This document shows positions 53,308 to 61,245 of a stretch of DNA of 64,000 nt, piece after piece. Source of the stretch: JACKII01 sp963807085 (lineage in GTDB: Bacteria > Pseudomonadota > Alphaproteobacteria > Bin95). The DNA lies in assembly GCA_963807085.1 (NCBI GenBank), contig CAWEBB010000032.1, positions 558,001 to 622,000 of the forward strand, given 5' to 3'. The first letter of the stretch is position 1. Each line of letters begins with the position of its first letter. A program made the translations under genes and the position numbers. The notes below the pieces were generated by a model that saw only the letters and a list, made by a program, of their open reading frames with translations, was not told where the DNA came from and did not search any database.

Positions 53308-54540
53308 CTAGATCACGCCGTCCTCGCGAAGGTCTTGCTGTTTCTGGCCGTTCAACCCCAACAAGCCCCCGAATATCTCGGCATTGTCCTGGCCCGGCAG
53401 CGGCGCCGGGCTCTCATAGGCGGTCTGCGCTGCCGAAAAGCGCAGCGGAAAGTTGGCGGCGACGGTCGCCGGTATCGGTCCCGCTTGCGGGTGTTCCAGC
53501 GGAACCAACATCTCGCGCGCAGCCAGATGCGGCCAGGCCATCAGTTGGTCGATGCCGTTGATCGGCCCGGCGATGCCGCCCGCCGCCCGCAGCACCCGCA
53601 CAGCTTCGGCGACGGGCAGGCTGGCAACCCAGGCCGAAACCTTTGCTTCGACCGCATCCACATTGGCCAGGCGCCAGGCGACGTCGGACCAGCCCTGATC
53701 GTCCGCCAGTTCGGGCGTGTTCATGCACGCGCACAGGCTGCGCCATTGACCGGGCGTGGCCGCGCCAATGACGAGCCAGCCGTCCGCTGCCTGGAAGGTG
53801 TTGAACGGCGAAAACCGCGCAATACGGTTGCCTTGTTGTGCTGGCAGGCCGAGGGCTTCGTAATGGTCGAGCGGCTCGTCCATGACGAGGGAGAGCAGGC
53901 AATCCACCATCGACACATCGACGAACTGGCCCTTGCCGGTCGCGCCCCGCTGCATCAGGGCCGCGGTCACGGCCAGCGCCGCGTGGACGCCCGCGATCCC
54001 GTCCGAGAGCGGCGAGCCAGCCTTTAAGGGCGGGTCGCCCGCGCGGCCGGTGATGCTCATCAGGCCGGAGGCGGCCTGGGCGATGGGGTCGTAGGATTTC
54101 TCCGCCGCGTCAGGTCCGATTGAGCCCCAGCCCGTCAGCGCGCAATACACCAGGCGCGGAAAGTCCGGCGCAAGCTGCGGATAGCCAATACCAAGCCGCT
54201 CCGCGACGCCGGGCGTAAAGTTCTCGAATACCACATCGGCCGCTGCGGCGAGCCGCTTGAACAGATCGATGCCCTCCGGTGCCTTCAGGTTTAGCGTGAT
54301 CGCCTTCTTGCCCCGGTTCCGCTTCAGGTAGTGAATCGACAGGTCGTCGGGCGTTTGCGGCGCCATGGCGACGCCCCCGGCGCCGGCATAGGGCGGCGCT
54401 TTGGTTTGACCCGTTGCCGCGGCGGGATCGTCGATGCGGATCACCTCCGCGCCGAGCCCGGCCAGCAGCAGCGTCGCATGGGGGCCGGAGTAAAAGCGGG
54501 AGAGGTCCAATACCCGTATCCCGGAAAGTGGCCTTAGCAT
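53308..54540 (-). CDS. CaiB/BaiF family CoA-transferase
   Basis: 410-residue family III CoA-transferase that swaps CoA between acyl donors and acceptors. Signature N-terminus IRVLDLSRFYSGPHATLLLAG, NRGKKAITLNLKAPEG near residue 75, the catalytic Asp in GSPLSDGIAGVHAALAV near 175, and DVSMVDCLLSLVMDE near 212. All intact, so this copy is functional, unlike the frameshifted one at 9.5 kb. Divergent from the ThDP decarboxylase genes by 99 bp and convergent with the acyl-CoA dehydrogenase. Confidence 0.92.
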   Translation of the reverse strand: MLRPLSGIRVLDLSRFYSGPHATLLLAGLGAEVIRIDDPAAATGQTKAPPYAGAGGVAMAPQTPDDLSIHYLKRNRGKKAITLNLKAPEGIDLFKRLAAAADVVFENFTPGVAERLGIGYPQLAPDFPRLVYCALTGWGSIGPDAAEKSYDPIAQAASGLMSITGRAGDPPLKAGSPLSDGIAGVHAALAVTAALMQRGATGKGQFVDVSMVDCLLSLVMDEPLDHYEALGLPAQQGNRIARFSPFNTFQAADGWLVIGAATPGQWRSLCACMNTPELADDQGWSDVAWRLANVDAVEAKVSAWVASLPVAEAVRVLRAAGGIAGPINGIDQLMAWPHLAAREMLVPLEHPQAGPIPATVAANFPLRFSAAQTAYESPAPLPGQDNAEIFGGLLGLNGQKQQDLREDGVI

Positions 54541-54639
54541 CCGGACGATATCTTGCTAAAACGAAACTCGCTAAGACGGAATGCGGTCGCTGGCAATGCG
54601 ATCACCGAAACGCCCTTTCCTATACAATGAGAGGCCTCA

Positions 54640-55179
54640 ATGCCCTTCGAAATTCCCGCGCCGCCACCCGGCGAACCAACCTGGCCTTATGAGCTATACA
54701 AGCTGCTGAAAGACGAGGGTGTCACTCAATTCTCCTATGTCCCGGATGCGGGGCACAAGGTAATGATTAACCTGTCGCTTGCCGACCCGGATGTTCACTC
54801 CATCCCGTTGACGTCCGAGGAAGAAGGCGTGGCCATGGCTGCCGGTGCGCATTTGGGCGGGCAGAAGCACGTGCTGCTGATGCAGTCCTCGGGCGCGGGC
54901 AATTGCGTGAACATGCTCTCGCTGCCGCGGCTCGGCAAATTCCCGTTCCTCACGATCCTGTCCATGCGGGGCGACTTCGGCGAGGGCAACCCCTGGCAGA
55001 TGCCGATGGGCAAGTCGGTGCAGCCGGTGCTGGAAGCCTGCGACGTGATCTGCCTGCGGGTGGATTCGCCTGACGAAGTGATCCCGACCGTCACGGCCGG
55101 CATGACCATGGCGTTCCAAAGTTACGAATCGGTGGCGGTGCTGCTGAGCCAGAAATTGCTCGGCGCGAAAAAGTTTTAA
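54640..55179 (+). CDS. ThDP-dependent decarboxylase, N-terminal (PYR) subunit, ComD/sulfopyruvate decarboxylase alpha-like
   Basis: 179-residue protein equal to the pyrimidine-binding half of a ThDP decarboxylase. Conserved: YVPDAGHKVMI near residue 33, the catalytic Glu in LTSEEEGVAMAAGAHLGG near 57, and MQSSGAGNCVNMLSLPRL near 83. The companion half is the next gene (14 bp apart), so the enzyme is a two-chain type like ComDE or phosphonopyruvate decarboxylase-related proteins. No coenzyme M pathway gene is present, so the substrate (a 2-oxo acid) is unknown. The ATG 54640 is followed by MPFEIPAPPPGEP. Confidence 0.85.
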   Translation: MPFEIPAPPPGEPTWPYELYKLLKDEGVTQFSYVPDAGHKVMINLSLADPDVHSIPLTSEEEGVAMAAGAHLGGQKHVLLMQSSGAGNCVNMLSLPRLGKFPFLTILSMRGDFGEGNPWQMPMGKSVQPVLEACDVICLRVDSPDEVIPTVTAGMTMAFQSYESVAVLLSQKLLGAKKF

Positions 55180-55193
55180 AGGGAGAGTTATCC

Positions 55194-55781
55194 ATGTCTG
55201 ATTTTACGCTCGACCGCCAGGTGGTCATTCCGCAACTGATTGCGAACCCCAAAGACTATCTGATCGTTACCGGCCTAGCCGGCACCGCGCGCGACGTGGC
55301 GCATCTGTGCGGCGCCGAAAGCGCGAACTATTATACCCTGGCAGGTGCCATGGGCGGCGCGGTCGCCATGGGGTTGGGGCTGGCGTTGGCACAGCCGGAC
55401 AAGCGCGTGCTCTGTGTGACCGGAGACGGCGAGCTGCTGATGAATGTCGGCGCGCTCGCGACCGTGGCGGTCATGAACCCGTCCAACTTCGGCATCCTCT
55501 GTGTGGACAACGGTCACTATGGCGAAACCGGCAACCAGGTCTCGCACACGGGCCATGGCACCGACCTGGCCGTAATGGCGACCGGCGCGGGCATCAAGCA
55601 GGTGCGGACCGTGGCGGAAGAGGGCGACGTCGCCGGGGCAGCGGACATGATCAAGGGCGGCAATGCCACGTTCTTTGTGCACCTGAAGGTGCATGACGGG
55701 CCGCCGGCGTCGGTCAAGCGCTCGCTGGATGCCAACTACACCAAGACGGTATTCCGCAAGGCGCTGCTCGGCCAAGCGTAG
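55194..55781 (+). CDS. ThDP-dependent decarboxylase, C-terminal (PP) subunit, ComE-like
   Basis: 195-residue ThDP-pyrophosphate-binding half. The metal/ThDP motif starts at GDGELLMNVGALATVAVM near residue 82 and ends at VDNGHYGETGNQVSHTG near 109 with the required Asn/Gly pair. TGLAGTARDVAHLCGA near 27 and TLAGAMGGAVAMGLGLALAQP near 49 complete the fold. GGGAG upstream of ATG 55194. It is followed at 25 bp by a CaiB-type CoA-transferase, so the decarboxylation product may be handled as a CoA ester. Without the first chain it would be inactive. Confidence 0.86.
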   Translation: MSDFTLDRQVVIPQLIANPKDYLIVTGLAGTARDVAHLCGAESANYYTLAGAMGGAVAMGLGLALAQPDKRVLCVTGDGELLMNVGALATVAVMNPSNFGILCVDNGHYGETGNQVSHTGHGTDLAVMATGAGIKQVRTVAEEGDVAGAADMIKGGNATFFVHLKVHDGPPASVKRSLDANYTKTVFRKALLGQA

Positions 55782-55806
55782 GTAACTGCATTCAAGGAAC
55801 CGCTTC

Positions 55807-57009
55807 ATGCCCGGCCCTTTTCACGGCCTGAAAGTCGTCGACCTGACCTCGGTCGTTGTCGGCCCCTATTGCACGCAAATGCTGTCGGACCTTGGCGCCG
55901 ACGTGACCAAGGTGGAAGCGCCGGATGGGGATTTGACCCGGCTGGGCGCGCCCAAACGGGAAGGGGGCATGTCCTCGACGTTCCTGCAGTTGAACCGGAA
56001 CAAGCGCGCCATCACGCTGGACCTGAAAAAGCCGGAAGCGGCGGAAGCCCTGCAGAAGCTGATCGCGGGTGCGGATGTGTTCGTGCACAATATGCGGCCG
56101 GAGCCGCTGGAGCGCTTGGGCTTCGACTACGCGAAGGTGAGCGCGTTCAACCCGCAGATCGTCTATTGCAACATCTGGGGCTTTGGCCGGGAGGGGCGTT
56201 ATGCGGGGCAGGCCGCCTTTGATGACGTCATCCAGGGGGCGTCCGGCCTGGTGGCGCTCGAAGGCTTCAATGGCCGGGAGATGCGCTATGTGCCGATGCT
56301 GTTGGCCGATAAGCTGACGGGGGTCATGGCGGCCTATGCCATTGCCGCCGCGCTCTACCACCGGCTGGCAACGGGCGAGGGGCAGGAGGTTGAAGTGCCG
56401 ATGTTCGAGACCACCACCTCGTTTACGATGATCGAGCACCTGGCCGGCGAAGCCTTCATACCGTCCTTGGGGCCGCCGGGCTCGGAGCGGCATGCAACAC
56501 CGATGCGCTGGCCTATGAAATCGAAGGACGGATTCATCTGCGTGCTGCCCTCCAGCGACAAGCACTGGCGGACGCTCTGTGCCGCCTCTGGCCGGGAAGA
56601 ATTGCTTGCCGACCCGCGCTTCGCGACACGGGCGGCGCGCACGCTGAACAGGCCGCTGGTGGCGGAGGCCTTGGCTGACATCATCGCGACCCAGACCAAC
56701 GAGGAATGGCTGGCCGTGCTGCCGGGCGCGGGCGTTCCTTGCATGCAGATCAATCTGCTGGATGATGTGGTGACCGACCCGCATTTGCGCGACGTAGGGT
56801 TTTGGTACGAGGCCGACCACCCCGACGAAGGTCAAATCCGCCTGATGCGGGCGCCCTATACGCTGTCGAAGACCCCGCCTTCGATTCGCACTTTGCCGCC
56901 GCGATTTGGGCAGGATACGGCGGCCGTGCTTGCGGAACTCGGCTATTCGGACGAGCAGATCGCCGCCATGGTGGAGGCGGGTGCGGCGGTCGCAGCACCG
57001 CCCAAATAG
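55807..57009 (+). CDS. CaiB/BaiF family CoA-transferase
   Basis: 400-residue family III CoA-transferase, complete. LKVVDLTSVVVGPYCTQMLSD near residue 8, LNRNKRAITLDLKKPEAAEA near 62, the catalytic Asp in VPMLLADKLTGVMAAYAIA near 165, and EVPMFETTTSFTMIEHL near 197. It is transcribed after the two ThDP subunits at 25 bp, which suggests one operon. Its 3' end overlaps the opposite-strand TIGR02444 gene by 67 bp. Confidence 0.92.
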   Translation: MPGPFHGLKVVDLTSVVVGPYCTQMLSDLGADVTKVEAPDGDLTRLGAPKREGGMSSTFLQLNRNKRAITLDLKKPEAAEALQKLIAGADVFVHNMRPEPLERLGFDYAKVSAFNPQIVYCNIWGFGREGRYAGQAAFDDVIQGASGLVALEGFNGREMRYVPMLLADKLTGVMAAYAIAAALYHRLATGEGQEVEVPMFETTTSFTMIEHLAGEAFIPSLGPPGSERHATPMRWPMKSKDGFICVLPSSDKHWRTLCAASGREELLADPRFATRAARTLNRPLVAEALADIIATQTNEEWLAVLPGAGVPCMQINLLDDVVTDPHLRDVGFWYEADHPDEGQIRLMRAPYTLSKTPPSIRTLPPRFGQDTAAVLAELGYSDEQIAAMVEAGAAVAAPPK

Positions 57010-57482
57010 GTTGCGAGATTTGTGGCTGCCAGAGCCGGGTCCGCGTTTGCCACCGGTGCGGGCCAGGGCGACAAAGCCTTGATCAGCAGCGCCTGTTCCG
57101 TCCTTTCCGCCTCCAGCTCGGCGGCGAGGATGGCTTGGCGGGCGGGCTCCGGATCGGCGGCAAGCATGCTCCATTCCCCCTTGAGCCGCCGGCGCATACT
57201 GCGCAACGCACTGGTAACCGCACTGTTCCACCCGGATACCGCTTCAACGGCATGGCGGATTTCTGGCTTCATCAGCCGCCGGCCGCGGTGTCCCGCCCAT
57301 ACGCACACGATCGCCAAGTTAACGTTTGCGTTGTTTTGCTCCTGCCACGCGAGCAGTTGGGCCTGCACGGCAGGACTTGCGTAGCGAGCAACCGAAAATG
57401 ACCATAATTCTTTGATTAAGAGGCATTCTTTCATGGCGTTTAGCATCGACTTTCTTCGCATCTTTAGCGTATTATCCACCAT
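56943..57482 (-). CDS. TIGR02444 family protein (DUF2390)
   Basis: 179 residues of unknown function, family-level match by pattern: ELWSFSVARYASPAVQAQLLAWQEQ near residue 24, NNANVNLAIVCVWAG near 49, followed by a helical middle with LRSMRRRLKG. No catalytic motif is known to me. Several starts are possible (57482, 57461, 57446, 57434). The C-terminal 22 residues run antisense through the end of the CaiB gene, an overlap of 67 bp, which is long for two real genes. The family-typical segment ends well before that overlap. Confidence 0.75.
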   Translation of the reverse strand: MVDNTLKMRRKSMLNAMKECLLIKELWSFSVARYASPAVQAQLLAWQEQNNANVNLAIVCVWAGHRGRRLMKPEIRHAVEAVSGWNSAVTSALRSMRRRLKGEWSMLAADPEPARQAILAAELEAERTEQALLIKALSPWPAPVANADPALAATNLATYLGGAATAAPASTMAAICSSE

Positions 57483-57539
57483 GCGGACTTGGTGATGAAT
57501 CCAGGTTCGTAACGGCTTAGCATCAAGAAGAGAATGAGA

Positions 57540-57749
57540 ATGAGCGAAGCACGAGACGAAGCAGAAATCGGCGAGCGTCTGGAAACGCTACGGGCGGAGC
57601 ATCGCGATCTCGATTACGCGATCGCGACGGTGACGGAGCGGGCTCCCTATGACCAGGTTCAAGTGCAACGTCTCAAAAAACGAAAGCTCTGGGTACGAGA
57701 CCAGATCAACAAGCTGGAATGCGGCGGTCGGCCAGACATCATCGCCTAG
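57540..57749 (+). CDS. YdcH family protein (DUF465)
   Basis: Small cytoplasmic protein of 69 residues, mainly a helical hairpin. The family pattern is LETLRAEHRDLDYAIATVTE followed by VQRLKKRKLWVRDQINKLE, with the L-K-K-x-K-L-x-x-K-D/R-x-I motif. Function not known. ATG 57540 (MSEARDEAEIGE) is preferred to ATG 57534. Followed 85 bp later by purE, the usual alphaproteobacterial neighbourhood. Confidence 0.85.
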   Translation: MSEARDEAEIGERLETLRAEHRDLDYAIATVTERAPYDQVQVQRLKKRKLWVRDQINKLECGGRPDIIA

Positions 57750-57834
57750 TCGAAGCAACGCATCTCCTGTCCAAGTGATGTGGTGAGCCTCCGGGACGCC
57801 TGATCCCGGAGAAGAGCCAAACAATGTTTCTTTC

Positions 57835-58326
57835 ATGAATACGATATCTCCTCTCGTCGGCATTGTCATGGGCAGCCGGTCGGACTGGCCAACCATGAAA
57901 CTGGCCGCGGATATGCTGGCCGAACTGCAAATTCCTCATGAGACCCGTGTAGTCTCTGCCCATCGCACGCCGGACCGCTTGGTGCAGTATGCCAAGTCAG
58001 CGCGCGAGCGGGGGCTGCGCGCCATCATCGCCGGGGCGGGCGGTGCGGCGCATCTGCCGGGGATGCTCGCCAGCATGACCATCGTGCCGGTTTTCGGCGT
58101 GCCCGTGCAAAGCCGCGCATTGTCCGGCTGGGACAGTCTGCTGTCCATCGTACAGATGCCGAAAGGAATACCGGTGGGCACGCTTGCCATCGGCGAGGCG
58201 GGGGCGGCCAATGCCGGCCTGCTGGCGGCAGCTGTCATCGCCGCGACCGATGAGGCGGTGGCGGCGCGACTCCAGGCGTTTCGTGATGCACAGACCGCCA
58301 GCGTGCCCGAGGCGCCGGAAGATTGA
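57835..58326 (+). CDS. purE: 5-(carboxyamino)imidazole ribonucleotide mutase PurE
   Basis: Class I PurE converting N5-CAIR to CAIR in purine synthesis. 163 residues. VGIVMGSRSDWPTM near residue 8, the catalytic His in VVSAHRTPDRLVQYAKSA near 40, IIAGAGGAAHLPGMLAS near 66 and VPVQSRALSGWDSLLSIVQMP near 89 are all intact. It ends one base over the purK ATG, so the pair is translationally coupled. Confidence 0.97.
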   Translation: MNTISPLVGIVMGSRSDWPTMKLAADMLAELQIPHETRVVSAHRTPDRLVQYAKSARERGLRAIIAGAGGAAHLPGMLASMTIVPVFGVPVQSRALSGWDSLLSIVQMPKGIPVGTLAIGEAGAANAGLLAAAVIAATDEAVAARLQAFRDAQTASVPEAPED

Positions 58327-59396
58327 TGCTGCCGCCTGGTTCCACCATTGGCGTCCTTGGCGGGGGGCAGCTTGGCCGCATGTTTGCGCTGGCCGCGGCG
58401 CGTCTGGGTTACCGGGTGCATGTTTATGCGCCGGACCGGGACAACCCGACCGAACAGGTTTGCGACCGCGCCACCCATGCGGCCTATGACGACGAGGCGG
58501 CACTGAAGGCCTTTGCGGCTGTCTGCGACGTCGTCACCTATGAGTTCGAGAACGTGCCGGTGTTGGCGGCGGAGACGATTGCGCAGGCGACGCCGGTGCG
58601 TCCCGCGCCCGAATGGCTGCTCGTCGCCCAGGACCGGCGGCGGGAAAAGGCGTTTGTCCGCGCCGCCGGGGCAAAGACCGCGGCCTATCAGGCCGTGGAA
58701 GCCGCAGCCGATCTGGACGCCGCGGCGGCGCTGCTGCCTGGCATCCTGAAAACGGCGCAAAGCGGCTATGACGGCAAAGGCCAGGCGCGGGTCTCGACGG
58801 CGACGGAATTGCGTGCGGCGTGGGAGGATCTTGGGCGGGTGCCTTGCGTGCTGGAAAGCCTGGTGCCTTTTGTCTGCGAAATATCGGTGATTGTGGCGGG
58901 CTCCACCAACGGCAGCGTGCGCAGCTTTCCGGTGGCGCAGAACGAGCATCGCAACCAGATCCTTTCCGAGACCATCGTGCCCGCAACGGTTCCGGCGGCG
59001 ACGGCGGCAAACGCTCAGGCGCTGGCCGAAGGCATCGCCCGGCATGGCGGCCTCGTAGGCTTGCTCGCGGTGGAGATGTTCGTGCTGGCGGATGGCTCCC
59101 TGCTGGTGAACGAACTGGCGCCCCGGCCGCACAATTCCGGCCACTGGTCGATGGATGCCTGCCAGACCGACCAATTCGAGCAGTGCGTCCGGGCGGTGTG
59201 CGGCCTGCCGCTGGGGCAAACCGGCGTGCTGTACCCGGCGAAAATGGTGAACCTGCTGGGCGATGAGGTCGAGCGCTGGCCTTCGATCCTGGCCGAGCCG
59301 AACGCCCGCCTGCATCTCTATGGCAAGGGGGAGGCGCGGCCCGGCCGGAAGATGGGGCACGTGAACTATATTTTTCCGTCTCGTTCGGTGAATTAG
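58326..59396 (+). CDS. purK: 5-(carboxyamino)imidazole ribonucleotide synthase PurK
   Basis: ATP-grasp enzyme making N5-CAIR from AIR, bicarbonate and ATP. 356 residues. GVLGGGQLGRMFALAAARLGY near residue 9 opens the N-domain; the ATP-grasp signature KTAQSGYDGKGQARV near 140 and EISVIVAGSTNG near 188; metal-binding Glu in LLAVEMFVLADGSLLVNELAPRPHNSGH near 251-275 (segments VNELAPRPHNSG and EMFVLADG). ATG 58326 overlaps the purE stop. A TTG at 58323 is an alternative of no consequence. Confidence 0.97.
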   Translation: MLPPGSTIGVLGGGQLGRMFALAAARLGYRVHVYAPDRDNPTEQVCDRATHAAYDDEAALKAFAAVCDVVTYEFENVPVLAAETIAQATPVRPAPEWLLVAQDRRREKAFVRAAGAKTAAYQAVEAAADLDAAAALLPGILKTAQSGYDGKGQARVSTATELRAAWEDLGRVPCVLESLVPFVCEISVIVAGSTNGSVRSFPVAQNEHRNQILSETIVPATVPAATAANAQALAEGIARHGGLVGLLAVEMFVLADGSLLVNELAPRPHNSGHWSMDACQTDQFEQCVRAVCGLPLGQTGVLYPAKMVNLLGDEVERWPSILAEPNARLHLYGKGEARPGRKMGHVNYIFPSRSVN

Positions 59397-59408
59397 CGCC
59401 AAAGCCTC

Positions 59409-59438
59409 TTGCGCGAGCCGCGGCGCGGCGGCTATACA
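59409..59438 (+). promoter_or_regulatory. Possible promoter of tRNA-Val(GAC)
   Basis: TTGCGC at 59409-59414 and TATACA at 59433-59438, 18-bp spacing, about 27 bp before the tRNA. Its spacer forms a 6-bp hairpin (AGCCGC/GCGGCT), so this region may alternatively act as the purK terminator. Confidence 0.35.
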
Positions 59439-59464
59439 CGGCGCCTCCCGTTCCGGGTGCATGT

Positions 59465-59539
59465 GGGCGGTTAGCTCAGCGGTAGAGCACTGTGTTGACA
59501 TCGCAGGGGCCACTGGTTCGATCCCAGTACCGCCCACCA
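59465..59539 (+). tRNA. tRNA-Val(GAC)
   Basis: 75 nt including an encoded CCA. Acceptor stem GGGCGGT pairs with ACCGCCC; D arm GCTC-AGCGGTA-GAGC; anticodon stem CTGTG/CGCAG (one G-T pair) with loop TTGACAT, anticodon GAC; variable region GGGCC; T arm ACTGG-TTCGATC-CCAGT. All conserved positions (T-psi-C loop TTCGATC) are present. No other tRNA nearby. Confidence 0.95.
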
Positions 59540-59744
59540 TCGGCGCGCGGCGCGGCGCCAACTCCTCATACCCTATGGTATTCAAGACCACGACCGTCGG
59601 GCTGGACTTGCGCGTCGGCAAGGGTCAACCTATGGCGGCGTAGCGGCTTGGCCTGCCCTGCCCGCACGGTTCCACGAGGGCGCATGCCGCACAAGTCGCT
59701 ATGCCGCGCATGCCGCGTATCATCCATAATGAGGAGCACGCTTG

Positions 59745-61181
59745 GTGGACCAACTCCCGGAAACCGGTTTCGTCGCCGTCGTCAAGCGCGACTGCCCGAC
59801 CTGCGAGCTTACCGTGCCCGTGCTGGCCGCGCTGGCAGAGGCCGGCTCGCTGACCGTCTATACCCAGGACGACCCGGCCTTCCCGGAAGGGTTGGCGCAT
59901 GATTATGACGGCTCCCTCGACGTCAGCCACGGCCTGAAGATCGAGGTGGTGCCGACCCTGCTCCGCCGCGAGAACGGCCGCGAGGTCGCCCGCACCTATG
60001 GCTGGGACAAGGCGGAGTGGCGCCAGCTCACCGGCATCGCGACCTTGGGCGAGGATCTGCCGGACCTGCGCCCCGGCTGCGGCGCCAAGAACATCGAACC
60101 CGGCATTGTCGAAGACCTGCTGGTGCGCCACGGTGAGACCGGGCTGAAATCGCGCAAGGTCGAATTGGGCGCGCAAGAAGACGAGATCGAGGCGCTGTTC
60201 GATCGCGGCTGGTCGGACGGCCTGCCGCTGGTGCCGCCGACGGAAGCGCGCGTCCTGCGCATGCTGACCGGCACGGCGCGCGACCCGCAGGAGGTGATCG
60301 GCAAGGTGCCGAGCGACCTTGCCGATTGCACGGTGGAGAAGGTGGCCATCAACGCCGTCATGGCCGGCTGCAAGCCGGAATACCTGCCTGTGGTACTGGC
60401 GGCGGTCGAGGCGGTGCTGGAGGAGCCCTTCGCCATGCACGGCGTGCTGGCGACCACCATGTATGTTGGCCCGGTGGTCATCGTGAACGGCCCGATCCGC
60501 CGGCATATCGGCATGAACATGAAAGGCAATGCCCTCGGCCAGGGCTTCCGCGCCAACAGCACCATCGGCCGCGCCTTGCAACTCGTCATCCGCAACGTCG
60601 GCGGCGGGCGCCCGCAGGAGGTAGACCGGGCGACGCTCGGCAACCCAGGTAAGCTCTCCTATTGCATCGCCGAGGATGAGGAAGGCTCCAGCTGGGAGTC
60701 GCTGGCGACCGAACGCGGCGTTGCCGACGGCAAGAGCGCGGTCACGGTGTTCGCGGGCTACGGCCTGCAAGGCATTGTCGACCAGAAAAGCCGCACGCCG
60801 GAAAGCCTCGCGCAGAGCTTTGCCGAAAGCCTGAAGGCGCTGCAGCACGTGAAGCTCTACCCCGGCGCCGACGCCCTGCTGGTGGTCTGCCCGGAGCACG
60901 AGCGCACCTTCCGCGAGGCAGGCTGGAGCAAGCAGAAGCTCTACGAAGAACTTTACCAACGCACCCAGCGCCCGGTGGACGAGATCCGCCCCGGCACCAT
61001 GAGCATCGCGGAGGGGACAACGGGTTTTGCGGATGGTAGCATGGCCCGCAAGTTCCGCGATGGCGGTCTGATGATCGTGCGCGCCGGCGGCGGTGCCGGC
61101 ATGTTCTCCGGCATCATCGGCGGCTGGTCCGCCAGCGGCGAGAAGGGTTCGTCGCCGGTTACGCGCATCATCGGTCATTGA
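59745..61181 (+). CDS. Uncharacterised protein with N-terminal thioredoxin-like CPTC domain and large C-terminal domain
   Basis: 478 residues. Residues 1-100 look like a thioredoxin fold: KRDCPTCELTVPVLAALAE with CxxC near residue 17 and the cis-proline loop VVPTLLRRENG near 70. A linker with PDLRPGCGAKNIEP follows, then a large domain of about 350 residues that I do not recognise, rich in glycine and conserved-looking patches: SDGLPLVPPTEARVLRML, MAGCKPEYLPVVLAAVEA, GPIRRHIGMNMKGNALGQGF, GGAGMFSGIIGGW. No membrane or signal segment. The GTG start at 59745 has GAGGAG 8 bp upstream; TTG 59742 would also work. It sits 206 bp after the tRNA-Val and 64 bp ahead of a methyltransferase. Link to the UGSC selenoprotein is inferred. 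Confidence 0.75.
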   Translation: MDQLPETGFVAVVKRDCPTCELTVPVLAALAEAGSLTVYTQDDPAFPEGLAHDYDGSLDVSHGLKIEVVPTLLRRENGREVARTYGWDKAEWRQLTGIATLGEDLPDLRPGCGAKNIEPGIVEDLLVRHGETGLKSRKVELGAQEDEIEALFDRGWSDGLPLVPPTEARVLRMLTGTARDPQEVIGKVPSDLADCTVEKVAINAVMAGCKPEYLPVVLAAVEAVLEEPFAMHGVLATTMYVGPVVIVNGPIRRHIGMNMKGNALGQGFRANSTIGRALQLVIRNVGGGRPQEVDRATLGNPGKLSYCIAEDEEGSSWESLATERGVADGKSAVTVFAGYGLQGIVDQKSRTPESLAQSFAESLKALQHVKLYPGADALLVVCPEHERTFREAGWSKQKLYEELYQRTQRPVDEIRPGTMSIAEGTTGFADGSMARKFRDGGLMIVRAGGGAGMFSGIIGGWSASGEKGSSPVTRIIGH

Positions 61182-61245
61182 GACATTGAGAGCTTCATCG
61201 GGCCGGTCGTGACCGATCGGGCAGCCTCAAGGCGGGAGTGCTCAA

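Noticed and set aside
59461..59643. 60-codon frame on the plus strand
   Set aside because: It runs straight through the tRNA-Val gene; the tRNA explains the sequence.
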